Shown here: positions 1 through 5,970 of the stretch, piece after piece
Numbering within the stretch: position 1 is the first letter of the stretch
Layout: every line of letters starts with the position of its first letter
Origin: Candidatus Omnitrophota bacterium
GTDB taxonomy: Bacteria; Ratteibacteria; UBA8468; B48-G9; DSTR01
DNA: 11,692 bases
Direction of reading: 5' to 3'
NCBI GenBank assembly: GCA_023818865.1
Contig: JAMWDF010000062.1
Location: forward strand, 1-11,692
Made by a program: the position numbers and the translations under genes
The notes under the pieces: generated by a model
What the model was told of the DNA's origin: nothing
What the model saw: the letters and a program-made list of their open reading frames with translations, nothing else
Database searches by the model: none

Positions 1-1688
1 TGGTAAAGTTTTTCTGCCTCAGGAAGTTTCCCTTGTTGGAGAAGAAGATTCCCCCAGTTGTAGTAAACTTCTGCGTATCCGGGATAGCTCTCTACAGCCC
101 TTCTGTAGGCTTCTTCGGCTTCCTTCTCTTGGCCAATTTTTGCCATCAGGTTCCCGAGATTAAAGTAAGCCTGGGCATAAAATGGATTTAGCTTAATCGC
201 CGTCTGGTAATACTGCCAGGCTTCCTTCAGGTAACCGGCCTTCTCCAGGACAAAGGCTAAGTTGTGGTGAGCCACGGCCTGGCGAGGTTCAAGCCTTATG
301 GCCAGCAGATAGTGCTTTACAGCTTCTGGCCAGCGTTCCTGATCAGCCAGAACATCAGCCAGGGATAAATGCGCTTGAGCCATGGCTGGCCTGAGATTTA
401 CAGCCTTCCGGAATTGTTCTTCCCCGGCTTTCAACTCCCCTTTTTCAACTAACCCGTAACCCAGACCGATATGAGCCCGGGCTGTTGGCTGCTTCATCTG
501 CGAGATAGTTCTTGACCAGAGAGAAAGGTCGTCTTTCCAGTCAGGATTACGCTGGTAAGTCAAGGTAGCATAACCAGTCACCAGAAATAACCCCAGGGCC
601 CACCCAACCGTTTTTTTCACCCGCGCCAATCCGGTAGCCACCACTAACAAGAAACCAATCCCTGGCAGGTAAAGGTATCTCTCGGCAAAGGGATTGAAGA
701 TAGGAACAATATTACTGGTAGGTAAAAGACTTAAAAGCAACCAGAAAAGGCCATAGAAGATTACTCGGTTCTTCCGCCAGGTAATTATCAGAAGAAAAAC
801 AATAAGAGCTATCCCGGCTAGAGACTGGCCTGCCAAAGACCAGGAAAAGGTTGTCGCCCAGTCGCTGGGGTAATCAGCCATCAGCGGATAAGGGAAAAGT
901 AGTTTCTTGAAGTAAGTTAGGTAAACCAGCGGAACATTAAGTAAACTCATCAGCCAACTTCCTGCTAACCAGCCAACCGTTTCTTTGCCTGAACCAGGGA
1001 ATAAGACAAACCGGAGCAAGCCATAGCCAGCCAGAGCTATCGAGTAGACTAAGACTGGCTTTTTCCAGCCTGGAAAAGTATTTTTTCCGGGAAGAATCAG
1101 TTCAGAGCCCAGAATAATAAAAGGAATCACCACCCCGTTTTCTTTGGAAAGGCAGGCAAGGAAAACCAATAGGCATGAACCAGCCAGCCAGAAGCTGGTA
1201 CGCCTTTTTCTCCATTGGCGGTAAGAGAGAAAAGAGAGCAGCCCGAAGAAAACAACCAGGATATCCTCTCGGAAAGAAACAGCGTTGACTGCTTCAGTAT
1301 TTACAGGGAAAACCGCAAAAAGTAACCCGGTGACCAAACCAAGTTCCCTGGAAATAATAGTCCCCAAAACAAAAGCCACCAGGCCGGCACAGGCCGCGTG
1401 AAGAATTACATTGGTTAGGTGATATCCCCAGGGTCTCTCCTGGTAGACAGCGTAATCAAGTAAATAGGTTAAAGTCACCACTGGTCGGTAACTGTTCTCA
1501 GCTGAAAAAATAAAATAATCCTGCCGAAAAAGCCCGGCAAAATGCTTAAATGACCGGATGAACACATTGGTTTGAATAGTGGCCAGGTCATCATAGCAAA
1601 ACTTATTTTTCAGACTATTGCTGTAAACCAGGCAACCAGCCACGACCACGACAAAAATGCCCACTACCCAAAGCCGGTTCTGGTTCAT
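1..1688 (-). CDS. TMTC-like multi-pass membrane protein with C-terminal TPR repeats (partial, C-terminus off window)
   Basis: The frame is open from the ATG at 1688 to the left edge (562 codons seen, no stop), so the C-terminus is missing. Residues 1-380 form a polytopic membrane region, starting with a signal-anchor helix (about 7-22). This is followed by a loop with a YDD motif (32-34), a YRP motif (67-69), FRED (139-142), SKE (181-183) and AERYLYLP (335-342). This pattern is typical of TMTC/DUF1736-type GT-C proteins, whose eukaryotic members O-mannosylate proteins using dolichol-linked mannose. From about residue 400 onward there are consecutive TPR units of about 34 residues, each with alanine/glycine and NP-type turn signatures. 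The ATG overlaps the stop of the upstream ligase-type gene (ATGA), which implies translational coupling. The donor and acceptor cannot be told from sequence. Bacterial homologues are mostly uncharacterised, so membrane glycosyltransferase is a family-based inference. Confidence 0.85.
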   Translation of the reverse strand, partial: MNQNRLWVVGIFVVVVAGCLVYSNSLKNKFCYDDLATIQTNVFIRSFKHFAGLFRQDYFIFSAENSYRPVVTLTYLLDYAVYQERPWGYHLTNVILHAACAGLVAFVLGTIISRELGLVTGLLFAVFPVNTEAVNAVSFREDILVVFFGLLSFLSYRQWRKRRTSFWLAGSCLLVFLACLSKENGVVIPFIILGSELILPGKNTFPGWKKPVLVYSIALAGYGLLRFVLFPGSGKETVGWLAGSWLMSLLNVPLVYLTYFKKLLFPYPLMADYPSDWATTFSWSLAGQSLAGIALIVFLLIITWRKNRVIFYGLFWLLLSLLPTSNIVPIFNPFAERYLYLPGIGFLLVVATGLARVKKTVGWALGLFLVTGYATLTYQRNPDWKDDLSLWSRTISQMKQPTARAHIGLGYGLVEKGELKAGEEQFRKAVNLRPAMAQAHLSLADVLADQERWPEAVKHYLLAIRLEPRQAVAHHNLAFVLEKAGYLKEAWQYYQTAIKLNPFYAQAYFNLGNLMAKIGQEKEAEEAYRRAVESYPGYAEVYYNWGNLLLQQGKLPEAEKLY

Positions 1689-3439
1689 TTCTCCAGTAAG
1701 GCTCTTTCCAGATTTTCTTTCGCCAGAGAAAAAGTTGGGTCAAGTCTTAAAGCCTTCTGAAAACAGACTATGGCTTTTTCTTTTTTCTCCTGTTCCAAGT
1801 ACAGAGAACCCAGATTGTTGTAGGTCTCCGGCCGCTTCTCATTCAGCTCAAGAGAATAAAGATAATACTTTTCTGCTTCTGCCAATTGGTTCAACCGGTG
1901 GTAAGAAATACCCAGGTTGTTAGCCACTGCATCAGAGTAAGGCGCTATCTTGAGCCCAGTAGCAAACTCATCCCGGGCATAAGCAGGATAATTACCAGAC
2001 AGGTAAATATTCCCCAGATGGAAATGGGCTTCCAGGGAGTAAGGATTGAAAGCAGCTGCCAACCGGCCATTCCTTTCGGCTAACGCCCAGAAAAGCGCGT
2101 TGGCTGTCTGGCCAGCCAGGTTTATCAACCGGCGGGATTTTTTCAGTAAGTAACTGGCAGAAAGGCTGGCTGAAGCGCAAACAAAAAAAACTAGGCAAAC
2201 CAGGGTGGAAATGATTCTTGCCATGGCTGGTTTTAAGTAACCGGAAAAAACTGGCGGTTTTTCCTGGGATAAGAAAGAAACCACGGCTAGGTTAAGGGCT
2301 AATATCTGAACTACAGCCGGGTTTTCCAGAGGGAAAGCAGCCAGAGAATTAACCAGTATCCCGGTGGTGGAAGCCATCACTGTCAGCAGGAGTAAGCGCT
2401 CATCTTTCTTGCGGATAGCCAGTCCTTTTAATCCTACCTGGAAAAAACATATTACCAGCCAGAGCCAAGTCACCAGCCCCAATAACCCCTGTTCCGCAGC
2501 CACTTCCAGATAATCGTTGTGGGCATTCGCCACCCTTTCTCCCACTGGAACAAGACCGTTCACTTTTTTCGCATAAGGTAGGTAAACAAACTCAAAATTG
2601 CCTGCCCCTACGCCAAGGAAAGGTCTTGCCTGAAACATTGCCAGGCTGGCTTTCCAGATTAACAACCGGCTTTTCCCACTGGTCGGGTCAAACTTCATCA
2701 CCTGAGCCTGGCTGCTTTGCCACAGACTGACCAGGGCCAGAAAGATTACAACTTGGAAGTTAGGCTTCTTCTTGAAAAAAGGTAATAAGAAAAGCAACAT
2801 TCCGGCTAAGCCTAGGTAACTTGCCCGGGTAAAAGAAAGCGCCAGAGCCAAAAGACCAACCAAACCAGTTACCAGAAAAAAAATCTTCCTTCCTAAGGAT
2901 TTTTCTGTCACCAAAAGAAAAAAAGAAAAAGGTAAAACTGCCACCAGGTATTCTGCCGTGAAATTCCTGCGGCCTAAGGTGGAAAGAAGACTTCTCTGGC
3001 TTCCAGCTGGCACTTCCCAGGGGAAAAAATCAAAACCAGCCAACTGAAAAAATCCGTAAAGGCAGACAAGCAAAGAGACAGAAACAAGGAGAAAAAACAA
3101 CCTTCTTCTTTTTTCCGGTTCTGTCTCCTGGAGATATCCAGTTATCCCTAAGACCAGAACCAGAAAACTTAACCCTTCAGCCACAGAACTAGCTGTGGCG
3201 TGTTTGTTGACTGCCGGAAAAATGGAAACAAACCTAGCCAGAACAATTAAGAGTAGCGGCCAGAAAAAGGGACCTAAGAAGATTACTCCTTTTTTCTGCC
3301 AGCTAGAAACAAGAAAAAGGAAACAAACAGTAGCGCCGGCATAAAGAAAAACCTGTTTGGGCAGAAGGAAAATGTCATCCAAGAGCCGAGAGAAGACCAG
3401 AGGCAAAGCGCCATAGAAACTTAGGAGAAAGCCAGTCAT
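1685..3439 (-). CDS. O-antigen ligase/polymerase-family (Wzy_C) membrane protein with C-terminal TPRs
   Basis: Hydrophobic segments span about the first 430 residues (numbered from a TTG at 3460). They contain the family hallmarks SFTRASYLG (about 209-217, conserved Arg) and a periplasmic loop ending in AHNDYLEVAAEQG (about 313-325, conserved His). These are typical of WaaL/Wzy/PglL-type enzymes that transfer or polymerise undecaprenyl-diphosphate-linked glycans on the periplasmic side. After a last membrane helix (about 415-438), residues 477-590 are three TPR-like units, an extension found in a subset of the family. I chose the ATG at 3439; the frame also opens at a TTG at 3460, but neither has a good Shine-Dalgarno sequence. 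A 19-codon ORF ends 5 nt before the ATG. The stop overlaps the next gene's start. Whether it ligates O-antigen, polymerises a glycan or glycosylates protein cannot be decided from sequence. Confidence 0.88.
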   Translation of the reverse strand: MTGFLLSFYGALPLVFSRLLDDIFLLPKQVFLYAGATVCFLFLVSSWQKKGVIFLGPFFWPLLLIVLARFVSIFPAVNKHATASSVAEGLSFLVLVLGITGYLQETEPEKRRRLFFLLVSVSLLVCLYGFFQLAGFDFFPWEVPAGSQRSLLSTLGRRNFTAEYLVAVLPFSFFLLVTEKSLGRKIFFLVTGLVGLLALALSFTRASYLGLAGMLLFLLPFFKKKPNFQVVIFLALVSLWQSSQAQVMKFDPTSGKSRLLIWKASLAMFQARPFLGVGAGNFEFVYLPYAKKVNGLVPVGERVANAHNDYLEVAAEQGLLGLVTWLWLVICFFQVGLKGLAIRKKDERLLLLTVMASTTGILVNSLAAFPLENPAVVQILALNLAVVSFLSQEKPPVFSGYLKPAMARIISTLVCLVFFVCASASLSASYLLKKSRRLINLAGQTANALFWALAERNGRLAAAFNPYSLEAHFHLGNIYLSGNYPAYARDEFATGLKIAPYSDAVANNLGISYHRLNQLAEAEKYYLYSLELNEKRPETYNNLGSLYLEQEKKEKAIVCFQKALRLDPTFSLAKENLERALLEK

Positions 3440-3444
3440 TGCTC

Positions 3445-3504
3445 TTAACAGTTCAGGCAAAAGTTTACTCGCTTAGAATAAGCTTTCAGTTTCTCTTTCT
3501 TCAT
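3445..3504 (-). CDS. Possible 19-aa upstream leader ORF
   Basis: A short ORF runs from the ATG at 3504 to a TAA at 3445-3447 and encodes a lysine-rich peptide starting MKKEKLKAYS and ending FCLNC. It has a modest AGGG/AAGG element just upstream. It ends 5 nt before the ATG at 3439 of the ligase-type gene and overlaps that gene's alternative TTG start in another frame. The placement fits termination-reinitiation coupling, as the ligase gene has a poor ribosome binding site of its own. Expression is not shown, and this could be a chance ORF. Confidence 0.25.
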   Translation of the reverse strand: MKKEKLKAYSKRVNFCLNC

Positions 3505-3521
3505 CGCCTTAACCCTGACTG

Positions 3522-3552
3522 ATTTTATCACACCCAATGGGCTCTTCCTCAA
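3522..3552 (-). promoter_or_regulatory. Weak candidate promoter for the ligase/TMTC-like gene pair
   Basis: Reading the minus strand, TTGAGG (3552-3547) is followed after 17 nt by GATAAA (3529-3524). A TAAAAT (3527-3522) is also present but at 19 nt. Each element has four or five matches to sigma70 consensus. A promoter is expected here because the terminator immediately upstream should separate this pair from the pseudopilin operon. The -35 overlaps the terminator's T-tract. Confidence 0.3.
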
Positions 3553-3586
3553 AAAAGGAAACCCCCTGCCTTTTCCGGCAGGGGGT
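3551..3586 (-). terminator. Intrinsic terminator of the pseudopilin operon
   Basis: A perfect 10-bp GC-rich stem (3561-3570 pairs with 3577-3586) with a 6-nt loop is followed on the minus strand by TTCC and six T (3560-3551). It lies about 28 nt after the stop of the downstream pseudopilin gene. A T-run also follows on the plus strand (3597-3603), so it may work in both directions, although no plus-strand gene ends here. Confidence 0.85.
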
Positions 3587-3613
3587 CCCTGGTTTCTTTT
3601 TTTGGCTTAAAGA

Positions 3614-4270
3614 TTACGGGTTAATGAGTTTCCCACAGGTCCCAGTCCCACCATTAGCCTTGTTGGGAATCATCTCCGCAATCTTACCCACTGGCACCCA
3701 TTTCACATGGCCACCAACATAGCAGGCGTTGACACCATCACCCTTGTGGTTAACAGTGTTGCCAGTACCACCAGTCAAACCCTTGGCGGCTTCAGTTGCC
3801 AGAGCTTGGTTCCAGGCAGTACCTGGTCCCCCAGACTTATCCACCACGATAACAGTATCAACATCTATCTCCTCGTTCATATACTGGCCATAGGCGTAAG
3901 AAAGACCGACATCAGCCGTGCCACCGGTTACATCACTAAGCGGGGAGGTGGCACTGGAAGAGGTCTTATGTCCAAGGTCAGAGGGACAGATGAAGGTCTT
4001 TTGCGCCGAGACATACTGAGGATAAAGGAGTGCCAGAGGCACACCGGCTGACGTTTCATCTGCGCTCATCGGTCCAACAATCGGGAAGTACTCCCGATAG
4101 TCCTGGCTATACATCTTCAGAGCCAGACCGATCTGCTTTAAGTTGGAGACGCAGACTGACCGTCTTGCCTGTTCTCTTGCCCGGGCGAGTGCTGGCAGCA
4201 ACATCGCGGCTAAAATCGCGATGATGGCGATGACCACCAGCAACTCAATGAGCGTGAATCCTTTCTTCAT
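3614..4270 (-). CDS. PulG-like pseudopilin with prepilin leader and variant H-X-DG C-terminal motif (paralog B)
   Basis: 218 aa. It opens with a type III (prepilin) signal: a short basic leader MKKG followed by FTLIELLVVIAIIAILAAML, with cleavage expected after G4, N-methylation of F5 and the conserved glutamate at residue 9. A prepilin peptidase (not in this window) would process it. The rest is a small extracytoplasmic domain with SYAYG, IVVDK and a C-terminal H175-KGDGVNACYVGGHVKW segment. That segment resembles the prepilin-processing-associated H-X9-DG domain but has one extra spacer residue and GG in place of DG. The start is secured by an AAAGGAGGTGA ribosome binding site upstream of the ATG at 4270. 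It lies 54 nt downstream of a paralog and just before a terminator, so it is the second gene of a two-gene operon. The likely role is a minor pilin or surface pseudopilin; the ligand or machine it serves is unknown. Confidence 0.9.
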   Translation of the reverse strand: MKKGFTLIELLVVIAIIAILAAMLLPALARAREQARRSVCVSNLKQIGLALKMYSQDYREYFPIVGPMSADETSAGVPLALLYPQYVSAQKTFICPSDLGHKTSSSATSPLSDVTGGTADVGLSYAYGQYMNEEIDVDTVIVVDKSGGPGTAWNQALATEAAKGLTGGTGNTVNHKGDGVNACYVGGHVKWVPVGKIAEMIPNKANGGTGTCGKLINP

Positions 4271-4324
4271 TTTCTTTCACCTCCTTTCCTTAAAATTTTC
4301 CCGACCATTTTCTGCTTCATTCCA

Positions 4325-5014
4325 TTAATAAGGATTTAAGACTGGACCGGACATAGTGGCGGTGAAAGTCTGACCGATGATGTTCGGCAGTTTCTCCTTT
4401 GCCAGATACCAAGATGTTCCAGATTTCCTGGTTGGTATCCATTCCACATGCCCGCCAACATAGAGAGCATTCACTCCATCGGTGCCGTGGTTATCACTTG
4501 TAGCCAGGGCAGTAGCATTGTTGAGAATCGCGTTCTTGGTTGTCGTCCACTTATCCACGACGATGCAGGTAGTATCAGCCACCTGTTCATGGAGAGCGCA
4601 ACCATAGGCGTAGGAGCAGTTACCCCAGTTGGCTACCCCTGAGTCTGACTTGGTGTCAGCTGAGCTGGGACAAACAAAGAGCGCCGGGTCTTTCAGATAA
4701 ACTACCCCTTCCACATCCGGGGTCTGGATATTCAGCTGACCCATCAAAAGGCTGAAACACTTGGTCGCATCCATCCCGTCATAGTTGTAAGTACTTGTGG
4801 GCGGTGTCGTGGACTCGTTGAAAGGGAAGTTTTCGTCATAATCCTGGCTATACATCTTCAGCGCCAAGCCAATCTGTTTTAAGTTGGAGATACAGACACC
4901 CCGCCTGGCTTGTTCCCGGGCTCTAGCGAGTGCTGGCAGTAACATCGCGGCTAAAATCGCGATGATGGCGATGACCACCAGCAACTCAATCAAGGTGAAC
5001 CCTTTCCTTTTCAT
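4325..5014 (-). CDS. PulG-like pseudopilin with prepilin leader and variant H-X-DG C-terminal motif (paralog A)
   Basis: 229 aa from the ATG at 5014. A GTG at 5026 is in frame but lies inside the strong AAAGGAGGTGA Shine-Dalgarno (5023-5033), so the ATG is the true start. The leader MKRKG is followed by FTLIELLVVIAIIAILAAML, giving the expected peptidase site after G5 and the glutamate at residue 10. Residues 1-60 are nearly identical to paralog B, while the middle and C-terminal part differ apart from FVCPS (113-117), SYAYG (134-138), IVVDK (151-155) and H176...VGGHVEWIP. The family forms the N-terminal helix of type II secretion or type IV pilus-like fibres. This is the promoter-proximal gene of the operon, preceded by a near-consensus promoter and a structured leader. 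Confidence 0.9.
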   Translation of the reverse strand: MKRKGFTLIELLVVIAIIAILAAMLLPALARAREQARRGVCISNLKQIGLALKMYSQDYDENFPFNESTTPPTSTYNYDGMDATKCFSLLMGQLNIQTPDVEGVVYLKDPALFVCPSSADTKSDSGVANWGNCSYAYGCALHEQVADTTCIVVDKWTTTKNAILNNATALATSDNHGTDGVNALYVGGHVEWIPTRKSGTSWYLAKEKLPNIIGQTFTATMSGPVLNPY

Positions 5015-5022
5015 ACTTTTCC

Positions 5023-5033
5023 TCACCTCCTTT
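5023..5033 (-). promoter_or_regulatory. Strong ribosome binding site that fixes the pseudopilin A start
   Basis: The minus strand reads AAAGGAGGTGA, an extended match to the anti-Shine-Dalgarno, 8 nt before the ATG at 5014. It contains the in-frame GTG at 5026 and so rules that codon out as the start. Paralog B has the same sequence before its ATG. Confidence 0.85.
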
Positions 5034-5076
5034 CAGAGTTACCTTTTAACTCTGTCAGGCAAAACATCACCTGACA
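5034..5076 (-). promoter_or_regulatory. Structured 5' leader with two overlapping hairpins before the pseudopilin operon
   Basis: On the minus strand TGTCAGG (5076-5070) can pair perfectly with CCTGACA (5059-5053), with a 10-nt loop. CAGAGTTA (5054-5047) can pair perfectly with TAACTCTG (5041-5034), with a 5-nt loop. The two stems share bases 5053-5054, so they partly compete. The second hairpin abuts the ribosome binding site. This suggests an RNA-level or operator-type control element, but no known riboswitch class is recognised. Confidence 0.5.
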
Positions 5077-5093
5077 ATTTTCACTCTACTCTA

Positions 5094-5122
5094 ACTATAG
5101 CATACCTGGTCAACTCTGTCAA
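5094..5122 (-). promoter_or_regulatory. Near-consensus sigma70 promoter with extended -10 for the pseudopilin operon
   Basis: The minus strand shows a perfect -35 TTGACA (5122-5117), a 17-nt spacer, and -10 TATAGT (5099-5094) preceded by TGC, an extended -10 element. Transcription would start near 5087 and give a leader of roughly 70 nt before the pseudopilin ATG at 5014. This is the best promoter match in the window. The decamer TGACAGAGTT that overlaps the -35 recurs in the leader at 5057-5048. Confidence 0.8.
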
Positions 5123-5130
5123 GTGCTTTT

Positions 5131-5308
5131 CAGCCAGGAAGAAAAAGAGAGGGAACAACCCCATAGTAGACTGGTCTGGTCTCTTGGGAATACCAGACTC
5201 CTCTTGCCTTAAATAACACCAGAAGGGCCAATATTTTCCCATTTCCAGTATAATCTTACCCCAGTATCTCTTAGCTGTCAAGAGATGCCTCAGGCATTCT
5301 TTTGTCCT
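5131..5308. other. Non-coding stretch between the hydrolase gene and the pseudopilin promoter
   Basis: No convincing gene is present. It contains a second promoter-like pair on the minus strand, TTGACA (5281-5276) and TAAGAT (5258-5253) with 17-nt spacing. It also holds a 7-bp inverted repeat GTCTGGT/ACCAGAC (5174-5180 and 5192-5198) and a short palindrome ATGCC-TCA-GGCAT (5285-5297) just after the hydrolase stop. None forms a clear terminator. A small untranslated RNA or a longer alternative leader for the pseudopilin operon is possible but unproven. Confidence 0.3.
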
Positions 5309-5917
5309 TCAGATAATTCTTACTTCTGCTTCTTTTACCAATCGCTGAAACTCTTCAGCTGACCGTCTTGACCCAACAATATCCCCGAAATGGATGGGAA
5401 TGGCTATTTTGGGCACCATCGCCTTTACTGCCTCGGCAGCTTCAGCGGCATCCATAGTATAAGTTCCGCCCACCGGGACGATGGCTATCTCCGGATGAAT
5501 GTCTTTCATTTCCGGGATAAAATCGGTATCCCCAGCGATATAGATTGACTTACCAGACCAAATCAGCAAGTAGCCCAGGTCTCCCCGGCTTTGGGGATGA
5601 AACTCTTTTTTCAGGTTATAGGCCGGAATTCCTTCTACCAGCAACCAGCCAAAGTCATATTTCTCCCTGGGTTTTAAAGGAATTAAATGGCCCACTTTAA
5701 TTTTTTTCAGGGCACTTTCTGGTCCTATCACCGGAGTTTCACCAGTGGCAATTTTTTCTACATCTTCCCCGCTGCAATGATCAAAGTGTTCGTGGGTGAT
5801 TAAAACCAGGGAGGCTGGGCGAGGATTCTTCAGTTTCCAAGGATCAACATAAACCTGCTTTTCTCCCACCATCAACAACAGGGAAGCATGACCCAACCAG
5901 CGAATGTTCTCAATCAC
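5309..5917 (-). CDS. Metallo-beta-lactamase-fold hydrolase, UlaG/COG2220-like
   Basis: 202 aa from the GTG at 5917. The frame opens at a TTG at 5938, but AAGGAGG (5929-5923) lies between them, 5 nt before the GTG, so the shorter form is preferred. Metal-binding motifs of the fold are all visible: an early WLGHAS, the HEHFDH core (H-x-H-x-D-H), the Asp in AGDTD and the late His in IPIHFGD. GGTYTMDAAEAAEAV lies before the last His, as in small single-domain COG2220 proteins. Characterised relatives include L-ascorbate-6-phosphate lactonase, but most of these short members have no known substrate. No signal peptide is seen, so it is probably cytoplasmic. It is the last gene of the operon with the oxidoreductase and the CoA synthetase, 53 nt after the former. 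A sugar-lactone or phosphosugar substrate would suit the neighbourhood but is inference. Confidence 0.85.
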   Translation of the reverse strand: MIENIRWLGHASLLLMVGEKQVYVDPWKLKNPRPASLVLITHEHFDHCSGEDVEKIATGETPVIGPESALKKIKVGHLIPLKPREKYDFGWLLVEGIPAYNLKKEFHPQSRGDLGYLLIWSGKSIYIAGDTDFIPEMKDIHPEIAIVPVGGTYTMDAAEAAEAVKAMVPKIAIPIHFGDIVGSRRSAEEFQRLVKEAEVRII

Positions 5918-5970
5918 AGCTGCCTCCTTTTTGGACAAAGGCTAAAGATATGTTTCCCTTCCCCTATTTT

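Noticed and set aside
5015..5026. GTG start at 5026 for pseudopilin A
   Set aside because: The GTG is part of the strong Shine-Dalgarno sequence; the ATG at 5014 also gives the standard short basic prepilin leader.
5174..5198. GTCTGGT/ACCAGAC inverted repeat as a terminator
   Set aside because: The loop is long (11 nt) and no T-run follows directly on either strand.
5081..5281. Minus-strand ORF of up to 66 codons between the hydrolase gene and the pseudopilin gene
   Set aside because: It begins with TTG at a promoter-like element, has no ribosome binding site or recognisable domain, and runs through the strong promoter at 5094-5122.
5285..5297. Short palindrome after the hydrolase stop as a terminator
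   Set aside because: Only a 5-bp stem with no T-run on the minus strand; TTTT follows only on the plus strand, where no gene ends.
5918..5938. TTG start at 5938 for the metallo-beta-lactamase-fold protein
   Set aside because: An AAGGAGG site lies downstream of it and 5 nt before a GTG; the extra seven residues would encode that site.
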